From: Stakelama portus
GTDB taxonomy: Bacteria > Pseudomonadota > Alphaproteobacteria > Sphingomonadales > Sphingomonadaceae
Direction of reading: 5' to 3'
Assembly: GCF_003171655.1 (NCBI RefSeq)
Contig: NZ_QFZL01000001.1
Coordinates: 868,001 to 932,000, forward strand
Length of the DNA stretch: 64,000 bases
The notes beneath the pieces were generated by a model. It was not told the DNA's origin. It ran no database searches and was given only the letters and a program-made list of their open reading frames with translations. Positions 36,537 to 46,554 of this stretch are shown here, in pieces. Every line of letters begins with the position of its first letter. Position 1 is the first letter of the stretch. Made by a program: the position numbers and the translations under genes.

Positions 36537-36770
36537 ATGAGCACCGCCGATCGTGTGACCAAGATCGTTAGCGAGCACCTCGGCGTCCAGGAATCGGACG
36601 TCACGCCGGAAGCCAGCTTCATCGACGATCTGGGCGCCGACAGCCTCGACATCGTTGAACTCGTCATGGCGTTCGAAGAAGAATTCGGCGTCGAAATTCC
36701 CGATGATGCCGCCGAAAAGATCACGACCGTCAAGGACGCGATCACGTATATCGACGAACATCAGGGCTGA
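36537..36770 (+). CDS. acpP: Acyl carrier protein
   Basis: A 77-aa acidic protein. The phosphopantetheine serine lies in [20 protein letters not shown]; the C-terminal helix is DAITYIDEH. It carries the growing acyl chain for fatty acid synthesis. About 160 bp upstream are non-coding and likely hold its own strong promoter. A hairpin follows before fabF. Confidence 0.98.
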   Translation: MSTADRVTKIVSEHLGVQESDVTPEASFIDDLGADSLDIVELVMAFEEEFGVEIPDDAAEKITTVKDAITYIDEHQG

Positions 36771-36825
36771 CCCTTCGCCTGCGGATGTTTCCGCACGCCC
36801 AAGGTCGGAACAGCACATGCGGCTT

Positions 36826-36864
36826 CCCGTCCCGGGGTTGAAACACGGGGGCGGGGGGCCGTTT
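36826..36864 (+). terminator. Hairpin between acpP and fabF (terminator/attenuator)
   Basis: Stem CCCGTCCC (36826-36833) / GGGGCGGG (36848-36855, one wobble), then GGGGCC and TTTT. It may lower fabF transcription relative to acpP. Confidence 0.5.
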
Positions 36865-36902
36865 TGCGCTAGGCCCGACGCAAAGAAGTACGGAGAAACA
36901 GC

Positions 36903-38162
36903 ATGCGCCGCGTAGTTGTGACCGGTCTGGGACTCGTCACTCCTTTGGGAGCCGATGTCGAAACGAGCTGGAAGAACATCATCGCCGCCAAATCCGGCGC
37001 CGCGACGATCACGCGTTTTGATGCCACCGATTTTCACACCAACTATGCGTGTGAAGTGAAGGCGCCGGACCATGAATATGGGTTCGATGCGGGCAAGCGC
37101 GTGGATCACAAGATCCAGCGCCAGGTCGACCCGTTCATCGTTTTCGGGATCGATGCCGCGGGCCAGGCGATCGAAGATGCCGGGCTGACCGACATGACCG
37201 AGGAAGAGCGGCTGCGTGCCGGCTGCTCGATCGGTTCGGGTATCGGCGGCCTGCCGGGCATCGAAAGCGAATCGCTGGTGCTTGAGCATAAGGGCCCCAA
37301 GCGCGTGTCGCCGCACTTCGTGCATGGCCGCCTGATCAACCTGATCTCGGGTCAGGTTTCGATCAAATATGGGCTGATGGGCCCCAATCACGCAGTCGTG
37401 ACCGCTTGTTCGACCGGCGCGCATTCGATCGGCGACGCCGCGCGGATGATCGCGATGGACGATGCCGATGTGATGCTCGCGGGTGGCGCGGAAAGCGCGA
37501 TCTGCCCGATCGGTATCGCCGGCTTCGGACAGGCGCGTGCGCTGTCGACCGGGTTCCGCGATGATCCCACCCGCGCCAGCCGCCCCTATGACGTCGATCG
37601 CGACGGTTTCGTGATGGGCGAAGGTGCGGGCGTGGTCGTGCTCGAGGAATATGAACGGGCCAAGGCGCGCGGCGCCAAGATCTATGCGGAAGTGCTGGGC
37701 TATGGCCTGTCGGGCGATGCCTATCACGTCACCGCGCCGCATCCCGAAGGATCGGGCGCGTTCCGTTCGATGCAGATGGCGATGAAGAAGTCGGGCCTGA
37801 CGCTTGCCGAGATCGATTACATCAACGCGCATGGCACGTCGACGCCGCTGGGCGACGAGCTCGAGCTGGGCGCGGTGCGCAAGCTGTTTGGCAGCGCGCT
37901 CGACACCGCGTCGATGAGCTCGACCAAATCGGCGATCGGCCATTTGCTGGGCGGCGCAGGCGCCGTCGAGAGCATTTTCTGCATTCTCGCGATGCGCGAC
38001 CAGATCGTGCCGCCGACGCTCAACCTCGACAATCCGAGCGAGAATTGCGCGGGCGTCGACCTCGTCCCGCACAAGGCGAAGGAACGCAAGGTGAAGGCGG
38101 TGCTGAACAACAGCTTCGGCTTTGGCGGCACCAATGCCTCGCTGGTGATGGCAGCCGTCTAA
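36903..38162 (+). CDS. fabF: 3-oxoacyl-[ACP] synthase II FabF
   Basis: A 419-aa condensing enzyme that elongates acyl-ACP. Catalytic triad visible: Cys in VTACSTGAHSIGDAA, His in INAHGTSTPLGD, His in KSAIGHLLGGAGAVE. The C-terminal NNSFGFGGTNASLV is typical. GGAG upstream of ATG 36903. Confidence 0.98.
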   Translation: MRRVVVTGLGLVTPLGADVETSWKNIIAAKSGAATITRFDATDFHTNYACEVKAPDHEYGFDAGKRVDHKIQRQVDPFIVFGIDAAGQAIEDAGLTDMTEEERLRAGCSIGSGIGGLPGIESESLVLEHKGPKRVSPHFVHGRLINLISGQVSIKYGLMGPNHAVVTACSTGAHSIGDAARMIAMDDADVMLAGGAESAICPIGIAGFGQARALSTGFRDDPTRASRPYDVDRDGFVMGEGAGVVVLEEYERAKARGAKIYAEVLGYGLSGDAYHVTAPHPEGSGAFRSMQMAMKKSGLTLAEIDYINAHGTSTPLGDELELGAVRKLFGSALDTASMSSTKSAIGHLLGGAGAVESIFCILAMRDQIVPPTLNLDNPSENCAGVDLVPHKAKERKVKAVLNNSFGFGGTNASLVMAAV

Positions 38163-38192
38163 ACCAGGGTTCAGGCCGGAAAGGGGCTGAAT

Positions 38193-39164
38193 ATGCGTCG
38201 GCTCTTCGGGTGTTTCGGTCTGCTGGTGATCCTCGCCGTGATCGGCGGGGGTTTCTGGGTCGTCCATGACTGGGGTGCCGATGGCCCTGCAAAGCAGAAT
38301 GTGACGGTGGTGGTGCCGAGCGGCGCAAGCCTCTCGGCCGCCGCCGATCAGCTGGAAAAGGCCGGCGCGATCCGCAATGCGCGCTGGTTCCTGATCCTGT
38401 CGCGGATCTTTGGCGGCGACACGCCGATCAAGGCCGGCGAATACCGGTTTCCTGCGCATCTCAGCCAATCGGACATTTTGAAGACGATGCAGGGCGGCGA
38501 CACGCTTCAGCGGTTCGTCACGGTTCCCGAAGGCATGCCGTCGGTGCTGGTTCATGAGGCGCTGATGAAGGCGCCCTATCTGACCGGCAAGATCGCGGTG
38601 CCGGTCGAAGGCACGATCCTGCCCGACAGCTATGCCTATACGCGCGGCGACACGCGGCAGAGCGTGCTCGACCGGATGCAGAAGGCGATGGCGGAATATC
38701 TCGCCGCCGCCTGGGCGCGCCGCAAGCCGGGAATCGCCGTCAGCACGCCGCGCGAGGCGCTGATCCTTGCTTCGATCGTCGAAAAGGAAACGAGCAAGCC
38801 CGAGGAACGGCGCACCGTGGCCGCGGTCTATTCGAACCGGCTGAAGCGCGGCATGATGCTTCAGGCCGATCCGACGATCATCTATCCGATCACGCAGGGC
38901 CGCCCGCTCGGCCGCCGCATCCTGCGATCCGAACTACAGGCCGTGAACGATTACAATACCTATACCATGACCGGGCTTCCGGCGGGGCCGATCGCCAATC
39001 CCGGGCGCGAATCGATCGACGCGGTGCTTGATCCGGCGGATTCGAATGCGCTTTATTTCGTGGCGGACGGCACCGGCGGGCATGTCTTTTCCGACACGCT
39101 GGAACAGCACAATGCCAATGTGCAGAAATGGTATGCGATCCGCCGTTCGCGCGGAGAAATGTAG
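38193..39164 (+). CDS. mltG: Endolytic peptidoglycan transglycosylase MltG
   Basis: A 323-aa YceG-family protein. One N-terminal membrane segment (LFGCFGLLVILAVIGGGFWV), a LysM-like region, then the catalytic YceG domain with SIVEKETSKPEERRTVAAVY (catalytic Glu) and LQADPTIIYP, NTYTMTGLPAGPIANPG. It cuts nascent glycan strands and limits their length. It follows fabF by 30 bp, a common association. Confidence 0.95.
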   Translation: MRRLFGCFGLLVILAVIGGGFWVVHDWGADGPAKQNVTVVVPSGASLSAAADQLEKAGAIRNARWFLILSRIFGGDTPIKAGEYRFPAHLSQSDILKTMQGGDTLQRFVTVPEGMPSVLVHEALMKAPYLTGKIAVPVEGTILPDSYAYTRGDTRQSVLDRMQKAMAEYLAAAWARRKPGIAVSTPREALILASIVEKETSKPEERRTVAAVYSNRLKRGMMLQADPTIIYPITQGRPLGRRILRSELQAVNDYNTYTMTGLPAGPIANPGRESIDAVLDPADSNALYFVADGTGGHVFSDTLEQHNANVQKWYAIRRSRGEM

Positions 39165-39391
39165 GGTTCGTCCTTTCGCAGCGATGCGCGCTCTTTCTGC
39201 GTCCCGGAGCGATACTTGAGCACGATACTGAAGGTAACATGCCGGCGACGAGCGCGGATGCAGTGCGTTTTGTGGCGGGAATGAATCCGCTCGCTTCGGC
39301 ATGCAGGGAACTGTCGTAGTTGCGCTGAAAAACCATTGATGCAGGTTGTAATCGCGTTACAAATCTCCCCCATCAATTGGGGGGGGATGCG

Positions 39392-39712
39392 ATGGAATTT
39401 CTTGTAGGCGAATTAATCGCGATCGGGATTTCGGTAGTCTGGTTGCTATTCCTGTCGTGGGCAGTTTCTACGCAATTATTCAGAAATGACCTGCCGCTTG
39501 CCAGAGCAATCAAGACAGTTCTCACGGCAGAAGCGCTGCATTGGCTGCTTATGGTGGCAGCCTTGCTTTACTCACCGTTATTTGCTTCGCTTTTCCGAAT
39601 AGGCGCAGAACTGATCATTTCGGACGTCGTTGCGATCGCAATCGCTATTTTCTGGGAATGGCGCTCTTTTTCACGTCACTGGATCGACGACGACGAAGTG
39701 GAACTGGAGTGA
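39392..39712 (+). CDS. Small integral membrane protein of unknown function
   Basis: A 106-aa protein with three hydrophobic segments (VGELIAIGISVVWLLFLSWA; WLLMVAALLYSPLFASLF; ISDVVAIAIAIFW) and an acidic tail WIDDDEVELE. GGGGGGGA lies just before ATG 39392. The sequence is AT-richer than its neighbours. No family recognised. Confidence 0.65.
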   Translation: MEFLVGELIAIGISVVWLLFLSWAVSTQLFRNDLPLARAIKTVLTAEALHWLLMVAALLYSPLFASLFRIGAELIISDVVAIAIAIFWEWRSFSRHWIDDDEVELE

Positions 39713-39751
39713 TCGCCCCTTAAGGCGGTGCGCCCGCTCAGGGGTTGCGTA

Positions 39752-40363
39752 TCACGCTCCGAGCGAAGTCGCTTCCCGCGCGATAGCCTCGACTTGCTGC
39801 ATCGACGCGCCCCTGGGCGTTACCCAGCTGCCGCCGACGCACAGCACCGGATCGAAGCCGAGCCAGTCGGGCGCAGTCGCAGCACTGATGCCGCCGGTCG
39901 GGCAGAATTTCGCCTGATAAAAGGGTGCCGCGAGCGCCTTGAGCGCCTTCAGGCCACCCGCAGCTTCAGCCGGGAAGAATTTGAAATGCTCAAGGCCAAG
40001 TTCGAGCCCGAGCATGATGTCCGACGCATTGGCGGTGCCGGGCAGCAACGGCATGCCGGCGTCGATGATCGGGCGCGCGAGCTTTTCGGTAAGTCCCGGC
40101 GAAACGATGAATTCGGCGCCGATATCCGCGACTTGTTTGAACTGCGCCTCGTTGATCACGGTGCCCGCGCCGACGATCGCGCCGTTGACTTTCTTCATCT
40201 CGGCCATCGCTTCAATCGCCGCGCCGGTGCGCATCGTGACTTCGAGCACGCGCAGGCCGCCCTTGACCAGCGCCTCGGCAAGGGGACGCGCGGTAGCGGC
40301 GTCTTCGATCACCAGCACGGGGATCACCGGGCTGGTGCGCATGATCGTTTCGATCGGTTTCAT
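39752..40363 (-). CDS. eda: KDPG aldolase (2-dehydro-3-deoxy-phosphogluconate aldolase)
   Basis: A 203-aa class I aldolase that cleaves KDPG to pyruvate and glyceraldehyde-3-phosphate, the last step of the Entner-Doudoroff pathway. Seen: EVTMRTGAAIEAM, VGAGTVI, SPGLTEKLA and the Schiff-base lysine in HFKFFPAEAAGG, then CPTGGI. The start overlaps the glk stop by 4 bp (40360-40363). Confidence 0.96.
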   Translation of the reverse strand: MKPIETIMRTSPVIPVLVIEDAATARPLAEALVKGGLRVLEVTMRTGAAIEAMAEMKKVNGAIVGAGTVINEAQFKQVADIGAEFIVSPGLTEKLARPIIDAGMPLLPGTANASDIMLGLELGLEHFKFFPAEAAGGLKALKALAAPFYQAKFCPTGGISAATAPDWLGFDPVLCVGGSWVTPRGASMQQVEAIAREATSLGA

Positions 40364-41328
40364 TGCGTGTGCTCCTGGGCATAGGCCGCCGCCGCGCCAT
40401 ACAGGCCCGGCTCGGGATAAGTGATCAGCTTGACCGGGATCGATGCCATCAGCGACTGGAACCGCCCCTTGGCGGTAAAGCGCTGAGCAAAGCCCGAATT
40501 GACGAGATGGTCCTTGAGCCGCAACCCGAGCCCGCCCGCGATCACGACGCCGGTCGGGCCATGCGCAAGCGCAAGGTCGCCGGCGACGGCGCCCAGGCTG
40601 AGGCAGAAGCGATCGAGCGCGGCAAAGGCGAGGCTGTCCTTGCCCTCCAGCGCGAGTGTCCACAGCGTCTTGTCGTCGCGGCTCGCGACCGCATGGCCTT
40701 CGAGTTCGGCGAGCGTTTCGTAGATGCCGACAATGCCCGGACCCGACACGATCCGTTCGACCGAGACGCGGGTATAGGTTTTGCGCAGCCGCTTGACGAT
40801 CGCATCCTCGATCCCGTCGAGCGGCGCGAAATCCGTGTGCCCGCCTTCGGTCGCGATAATCTCATAGCCCTTGCCGTGGCGCACCACCTGCGCGACGCCA
40901 AGTCCCGTGCCGGGGCCGCAGACGGTGATCGATCCTTCGTCTGGCAGCGGCATTTCCGGGCCGCAGATATATTCGAACTCGCTGTCGGGCAGCTGTGCGA
41001 CCGCATGGCCAACCGCCGCGAAATCATTGACCATCACATAGCTGTCGACCTCAAGCCGTTCCTTCACCAGCGACGGGCGGATGATCCACGGATTGTTGGT
41101 CAGCTTGATCAGGTCGCCTTTGATCGGCGAAGCGACTGCGATGCCGGCGGCACGGGGCAGGGGGCACCCCGCCATGCGGCCAAATGCCTGCCATGCAAGC
41201 TGAAGGCTGCCATGATCGGCGGTCTTGAGCTTCACTTCCTGGCCGAGCGAAACGACCCGACCGCCCTCTACTTCGGCAATGGCGAAGCGGGCATGGGTGC
41301 CGCCGATATCGACTGCTACGACTTCCAT
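40360..41328 (-). CDS. glk: Glucokinase
   Basis: A 322-aa Glk-type glucokinase that phosphorylates glucose with ATP. Seen: DIGGTHARFAIAE (phosphate loop), VMVNDFAAVGHA, CGPGTGLGVAQV and EGGHTDFAPL. ATG 41328 follows GAGGG; longer in-frame readings upstream look non-conserved. It lies between edd and eda in the glucose-catabolic operon. Confidence 0.95.
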   Translation of the reverse strand: MEVVAVDIGGTHARFAIAEVEGGRVVSLGQEVKLKTADHGSLQLAWQAFGRMAGCPLPRAAGIAVASPIKGDLIKLTNNPWIIRPSLVKERLEVDSYVMVNDFAAVGHAVAQLPDSEFEYICGPEMPLPDEGSITVCGPGTGLGVAQVVRHGKGYEIIATEGGHTDFAPLDGIEDAIVKRLRKTYTRVSVERIVSGPGIVGIYETLAELEGHAVASRDDKTLWTLALEGKDSLAFAALDRFCLSLGAVAGDLALAHGPTGVVIAGGLGLRLKDHLVNSGFAQRFTAKGRFQSLMASIPVKLITYPEPGLYGAAAAYAQEHTQ

Positions 41329-41362
41329 CGAATTCAGGCCCTCTTCGAACCGTTGCCTAAGA

Positions 41363-43186
41363 TTACAATCCGGCGCCCGCCAGTACCGACGACGCGCCCT
41401 GTTCGGCTTCGTCGGCAAGGTGGCGCATCATGCCGAACAGCTCGCGGCCGGTGCCGATTGCCGGCGCGGGAGCGGTGGCGAGATTGCGGCTGTCCCATTC
41501 GGCGGCGTCGACCAGCGCTTCGAGCGTGCCGGCTTCGGCATCGAGCCGGACGACATCGCCATCCCGCAGTTTCGCGAGCGGGCCGCCCGCCACGCCCTCT
41601 GGCGTGACATGGATCGCCGCCGGCACCTTGCCGCTCGCGCCCGACATGCGCCCATCGGTGACCAGCGCGACCTTGAACCCGCGGTTCTGCAGCACGCCGA
41701 GCGGCGGCGTGAGCTTGTGCAATTCGGGCATGCCGTTGGCCTTTGGCCCCTGAAAGCGGACAACCACGACGATATCGCGGTCGAGCTCGCCTGCCTTGAA
41801 CGCGGCCTGTACTTCGGACTGGTCGGCAAAGACGCGGCATGGCGCCTCGATCGTCCAGCGCTCACGCTCGACGGCGGACACCTTGATGCAGCCGCGCCCA
41901 AGATTGCCGGTCAGGATGCGGAAGCCGCCTTCGGGAGAGAAGGGGGTGTCGACCGTGCGAACGATGTTGTCATCGCCGCTTTTTGCGGGCAGCTCGTTCC
42001 AGACGAGCTGATCGTCCTCGATCGCGGGTTTGCGTCCATAAGCGGCCATGCCGTCCCTGGCGATGGTCAGGACATCGGCGTGCATCAGGCCGCCCCGCAG
42101 CAATTCGCGAATCACGAAGGCGGGGCCGCCGGCTTCCTCGAACCCGTTCACGTCCGCCGAACCATTGGGATAAACCCGCGTCAGCAGCGGCACGACCCGC
42201 GACAGCCGGTCGAAATCCTCCCAGTCGATGACGATTCCCGCAGCACGCGCGATCGCGGGCAGATGGATCAGGTGATTGGTCGATCCGCCGGTGGCGAGCA
42301 GCGCGATCGCCGCGTTGACGACGGCTTTTTCATCGACGCAATGACCGAGCGGGCGATAATCGTCGCCGTCCCACCCGATTTCGGCGAGCCGGTGCACCGC
42401 GGCACGCGTCAGCTGCTGGCGCAGCTTGCCCTGCGGGTTTGCAAATGCCGAAGCCGGAATATGCAAACCCATCGCTTCCATCATCATCTGATTGGAATTG
42501 GCGGTGCCATAGAAAGTGCAGGTGCCCTTGCCATGATAGGCCTGAATCTCCGCGTCGAGCAGCTCTTCGCGGCTCGCCTTGCCCTCGGCATATAGTTCGC
42601 GGACATGCGCCTTTTCCTTGTTGGCCAGGCCCGACGCCATCGGCCCGCCGGGAATCAGCAGCATCGGCAGATGGCCGAAACGTAGCGCCCCCATCAACAG
42701 GCCCGGCACGATCTTGTCGCAGATCCCGAGCAGCGCGGCGCCTTCGAACGTGCGGTGGCTGAGCGCGACTGCCGTCGAAAGGGCAATGGTGTCGCGGCTG
42801 AACAGCGACAATTCCATCCCCGAATAGCCCTGGGTCACGCCATCGCACATCGCCGGGACGCCGCCCGCCACCTGCGCCGTCGCGCCGACCTCCAGCGCCC
42901 AGATCTTCATCTGTTCGGGGTAGCGATAATAAGTCGCATGCGCCGAAAGCATGTCGTTATAGGCACTGACGATGCCGATATTCATCCCGCGTCCGGTGCG
43001 CAGCTGATCGCGCTGCTCGTCGGTGCCGGCATAGGCATGGGCGAGGTTGGCGCAGCCGAGCCGGGGCCGGTCGGCGCCGCTTTCGCGTTCACGACGGATC
43101 AGGTCGAGATAGGCCTGACGACGGTCCCTGGAACGGTCGATGATGCGATCGGTGACCGCCGCGATTTCGGCATGGAGAGTGGCCAT
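41363..43186 (-). CDS. edd: 6-Phosphogluconate dehydratase
   Basis: A 607-aa IlvD/Edd-family dehydratase that makes KDPG from 6-phosphogluconate. It needs a [4Fe-4S] cluster; candidate ligands are seen in [21 protein letters not shown] and [14 protein letters not shown] regions (here [10 protein letters not shown]). Also [20 protein letters not shown] near the C-terminus. It follows pgl by 50 bp. Confidence 0.96.
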   Translation of the reverse strand: MATLHAEIAAVTDRIIDRSRDRRQAYLDLIRRERESGADRPRLGCANLAHAYAGTDEQRDQLRTGRGMNIGIVSAYNDMLSAHATYYRYPEQMKIWALEVGATAQVAGGVPAMCDGVTQGYSGMELSLFSRDTIALSTAVALSHRTFEGAALLGICDKIVPGLLMGALRFGHLPMLLIPGGPMASGLANKEKAHVRELYAEGKASREELLDAEIQAYHGKGTCTFYGTANSNQMMMEAMGLHIPASAFANPQGKLRQQLTRAAVHRLAEIGWDGDDYRPLGHCVDEKAVVNAAIALLATGGSTNHLIHLPAIARAAGIVIDWEDFDRLSRVVPLLTRVYPNGSADVNGFEEAGGPAFVIRELLRGGLMHADVLTIARDGMAAYGRKPAIEDDQLVWNELPAKSGDDNIVRTVDTPFSPEGGFRILTGNLGRGCIKVSAVERERWTIEAPCRVFADQSEVQAAFKAGELDRDIVVVVRFQGPKANGMPELHKLTPPLGVLQNRGFKVALVTDGRMSGASGKVPAAIHVTPEGVAGGPLAKLRDGDVVRLDAEAGTLEALVDAAEWDSRNLATAPAPAIGTGRELFGMMRHLADEAEQGASSVLAGAGL

Positions 43187-43236
43187 AAACGCTTATCCCT
43201 GAACCGGTTGCTCTGAACGTGTCGGGGCGCGGCCCA

Positions 43237-43941
43237 TTACGCGCTCCAGTGGATGTCGACCGGCAATTCGGCTTCGGCGAGGACGCGACCGATCGGGTAG
43301 GGCGATCCTGCACCTTCGGCGATCGCCGCTTCCAGAACCTCGCGCTTCGTGTCGCCCGACACGGCGACCATCAGCGCGCGCGCCGACTTGATCGCTTCGA
43401 GCGAAAGCGTCACCCGCGCAACCGGCGCTTCGGGCGGCAGCGGATCGGGCATAAGGCCCAGCGCGCGTCGCTCCTTGGGGCCGGTAAGCGCTTCTTCGAG
43501 GTCGGGGCCGGGAAAGATCGACGCGGTATGCCCGTCGCCGCCCACGCCCAGCAGGCAGAGGTCGAGCGGCCAGTGCACGTCCTGAAGCCGCGCATCGGCG
43601 GCGCGGCCCGCAGCCTTGTAATCTTCCGCCGCTTCGCTGGTGATCGGAATCACGCGCGCGCCCTTGGGAATGAAGGTCTTGCCGATCATCGTGACGTTCG
43701 AAAGATCGTCGCCCATCGGAACCAGCCGATCGTCGGTCGGGACGATGGTGACGCGTTTCCAGTCGATCTTGGCAGCGGCAAGCCGTTCATAGATCGGCAG
43801 CGGGGTTTTGCCGCCGGGCAATGCGATCACGCAATTGCCGCGCGTATCGATGGCGCTTTCGATGATGAAGCCGATGTCTCCGGCGACTGCGTCGGCCATT
43901 TCGGCCGCGTCGTCATATTCCCACCATTCGATCTCAGTCAT
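43237..43941 (-). CDS. pgl: 6-Phosphogluconolactonase
   Basis: A 234-aa DevB-type lactonase hydrolysing 6-phosphogluconolactone. Seen: ALPGGKTPLPIYERLA, PTDDRLVPMGDDLSN and LLGVGGDGHTASIFPG. It lies 82 bp after zwf. Confidence 0.95.
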   Translation of the reverse strand: MTEIEWWEYDDAAEMADAVAGDIGFIIESAIDTRGNCVIALPGGKTPLPIYERLAAAKIDWKRVTIVPTDDRLVPMGDDLSNVTMIGKTFIPKGARVIPITSEAAEDYKAAGRAADARLQDVHWPLDLCLLGVGGDGHTASIFPGPDLEEALTGPKERRALGLMPDPLPPEAPVARVTLSLEAIKSARALMVAVSGDTKREVLEAAIAEGAGSPYPIGRVLAEAELPVDIHWSA

Positions 43942-44023
43942 GCAATCTCCATTGGCGCGGCATGTGGCACGCGCCCGATTTTCCTACCCTTGCGCGCCCC
44001 CAAAGGTTCCGCGCATGCGAAGT

Positions 44024-45481
44024 TCATTCGTGCCAGGTCACGCCATCGCGCTCGGTAAGCGCAATCGCGGCCGAAGGGCCCCAGCTTCCCGACGAATAGG
44101 ATTTGGGCTTGATGCCGTTGGCGGCCCAGCCTTCGCGAACCGCATCGATCCAGGCCCATTGCGCTTCCACTTCGTCGCGCCGGACGAACAATGTCGGATC
44201 GCCTTCGATCAGGTCGAGCAGCAGCCTTTCATAGGCGATGCGCCGCTGGGTCCCGGCAAATTCGGTGTCGAGCGAGAGGTTGAGCGGCACTTCGCGCAGG
44301 CGGATGCCTTCGCGGTCGAGCCCCGGCTGTTTGGCCATCACCAGCAGACGGACATATTCTTCGGGCTGCAGCCGGATCACCAGCGTATTGGGCTGCAGCA
44401 TGCCGCCGCGCTCGGCGAAAATCGAATGCGGCACCGGCTTGAACTGAATGACGATCTCGCTGCGCCGCTCGGCCATCCGCTTGCCGGTGCGCAGATAGAA
44501 GGGCACGCCCTGCCAGCGCCAGTTATCGACATGCGCCTTCAGTGCGACGAAGGTTTCGGTGTCCGATCCCTTCTCCAGTTCCTCGTCATATCCGCGCACG
44601 ATCTTTCCGGCGACGGCGCCTGCGCCATATTGGCCGATGACCGTCAGATGCCCGACATCCTCGGCTTCGATCGGGCGGAGCGAGCGGAGCACCTTCACTT
44701 TTTCGTCGCGGATCGACGTGCCGTCGAAATGCGCCGGCGGCTCCATCGCGATCAGCGAGACGAGCTGGAGCATATGGTTCTGCAGCATGTCGCGCAGTGC
44801 GCCGACTTCGTCATAATAGCCCGCGCGCCCCTCCAGGCCCACGGTTTCGGAAATCGTGATCTGGACGTTGTCGATGCCGCGCGCGTTCCACACCGGTTCG
44901 AACAGCGAATTGCCGAAACGCAGCGCAAGAATGTTCTGGACGGTTTCCTTGCCCAGATAATGGTCGATCCGGAAGGTGCGGTCCTCGGGGAAAGCCTCCG
45001 CGACGATGTCGTTGATTTCGCGGCTGGTTTCCAGATCCTTGCCGAGCGGCTTTTCCAGCCCGATGCGAACGTTCTCAGCGGTGAGCCCGGCGCTTTTCAG
45101 CCCCTTGATGGTGGGGCCAAACAGCCAGGGCGCAGTCGACAGGAAAATGGCAAGGCCGCCCGAAATATCGCCGAGCGATTCGGCGAGCGCCTCATATCCC
45201 TCGGGAGAGGAAGCATCGAGCGCGTGATAACGCACGCGATCGAGAAACGCCTTGACCATGTCCGGGTCGAGCCGGTCCGCGGGCACGAATTCGTCGAGGG
45301 CCTTGGCCGCGAATTCGCGGAAACCGGCATCGTCATATTCCGACCGCGCGGTACAGGTGATCGTCAGCGTTTCGGGAAGCAGCGCATCGGCGTGAAGACC
45401 GAAGAGCGAAGGCAGCAACATGCGCTGCGAAAGATCCCCGGTCGCTCCGAACAGCAGCAGTTTCTCGACGGGCTGAACCAT
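44024..45481 (-). CDS. zwf: Glucose-6-phosphate 1-dehydrogenase
   Basis: A 485-aa NADP-dependent enzyme that starts the Entner-Doudoroff and pentose-phosphate routes. Seen: LFGATGDLSQRMLLPSLF (cofactor), GLEKPLGKDLETS and the substrate-binding RIDHYLGKETVQNIL. First gene of zwf-pgl-edd-glk-eda; the 128 bp upstream likely hold the operon promoter. Confidence 0.97.
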   Translation of the reverse strand: MVQPVEKLLLFGATGDLSQRMLLPSLFGLHADALLPETLTITCTARSEYDDAGFREFAAKALDEFVPADRLDPDMVKAFLDRVRYHALDASSPEGYEALAESLGDISGGLAIFLSTAPWLFGPTIKGLKSAGLTAENVRIGLEKPLGKDLETSREINDIVAEAFPEDRTFRIDHYLGKETVQNILALRFGNSLFEPVWNARGIDNVQITISETVGLEGRAGYYDEVGALRDMLQNHMLQLVSLIAMEPPAHFDGTSIRDEKVKVLRSLRPIEAEDVGHLTVIGQYGAGAVAGKIVRGYDEELEKGSDTETFVALKAHVDNWRWQGVPFYLRTGKRMAERRSEIVIQFKPVPHSIFAERGGMLQPNTLVIRLQPEEYVRLLVMAKQPGLDREGIRLREVPLNLSLDTEFAGTQRRIAYERLLLDLIEGDPTLFVRRDEVEAQWAWIDAVREGWAANGIKPKSYSSGSWGPSAAIALTERDGVTWHE

Positions 45482-45609
45482 GAAGTTCCTTCAGATTGGG
45501 CGCGAGGGCCGAAAAGCAACCGCCGCAGCGATACGGATGCCGTAGGGGCGATACAAGCACCGCAGCGCAGGAACACGTCCGATTTCTTCGAACGCGTTGT
45601 TCCGAAAGC

Positions 45610-46554
45610 TCAGAGCACCAGCCCGGCGGTGGGATCGAGCCCGGCCATGATGTTCAGATTCTGAACCGCCGCGCCGCCCGCACCCTTGCCCAGATTGTCA
45701 TAGGTGGCGATCAGCCGCGCATGACCGGTATCGGGATTGGCAAAGACGCGCAGCGTCAGGCGATCGGTGCCCGAATCGGCTTCGATATGGACCGCGCTGG
45801 TGTCGACCGTCGGCAGCACGCGCACGATCTTCGAATCGCGATAGGCCTCCTGCAACGTTGCTTCGATCGTCGCGGCAGACGGGCGACGCGGCAAGGCGTT
45901 GAGCGGCAGCGGCACTTCGGAAATCATGCCCCGCATCACCCGCGCGACCGCAGGTTGAAAGATCGGCGGTTCGGCGATCCGGGCGTGCTTTTGCATTTCG
46001 GGCAGATGCTTGTGCGCAAGCGTCAGGCCATAAGCGCGATAGGCAGTGTGCGTGTAGTTCGCGGCGCTTTCGTCCTCGAACTCCTCGATCATGCTGCGTC
46101 CGCCGCCCGAATAGCCCGATGCGCCCGAATAGGAGAGGGGCCAGTCGTGCGGGACGAGCCCGGCGCGTACCAGGGGACGGACCAGCGCGAGGAACCCGGT
46201 CGGCCAGCAGCCGGGATTGGTGACGCGCGCCGCTTCGGCGATCGCGGCGCTTTGTCCCGGTTCGAGCTCGGCCATGCCATAGACCCAGCCTTCGGCTACC
46301 CGATGCGCCGAAGAGGCATCGATCACCCGCGTGCGATCGTTCGCGATCAGCGAAACGGCTTCGCGCGCGGCATCGTCGGGCAGGCACAGAATGACGAAAT
46401 CGGCGTCGTTCAGGATTTCGGAGCGCTTCTTCGCATCCTTGCGATCCTTGTCGGCAAGCGTGAGGAGTTCGATCTCCTTGCGCGGCGCCAGCCGTTCGCG
46501 GATTTCAAGACCGGTGGTGCCGGCAGCGCCGTCGATGAACAGGCGAATGGTCAT
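45610..46554 (-). CDS. argC: N-acetyl-gamma-glutamyl-phosphate reductase (class 2)
   Basis: A 314-aa NADP-dependent arginine-biosynthesis enzyme of the short class 2 type. Seen: FIDGAAGTTGLEIRERLAPR (nucleotide binding), active-site Cys in VTNPGCWPTGFLALVRP and SGYSGGGRSMIEEFE. Its start overlaps the upstream NlpC/P60 gene by 4 bp. Confidence 0.95.
   Translation of the reverse strand: MTIRLFIDGAAGTTGLEIRERLAPRKEIELLTLADKDRKDAKKRSEILNDADFVILCLPDDAAREAVSLIANDRTRVIDASSAHRVAEGWVYGMAELEPGQSAAIAEAARVTNPGCWPTGFLALVRPLVRAGLVPHDWPLSYSGASGYSGGGRSMIEEFEDESAANYTHTAYRAYGLTLAHKHLPEMQKHARIAEPPIFQPAVARVMRGMISEVPLPLNALPRRPSAATIEATLQEAYRDSKIVRVLPTVDTSAVHIEADSGTDRLTLRVFANPDTGHARLIATYDNLGKGAGGAAVQNLNIMAGLDPTAGLVL

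Noticed and set aside
36492..38555. A 687-aa minus-strand reading opposite acpP and fabF
   Set aside because: Antisense to two certain core genes, His/Arg/Asp-rich, no domain.
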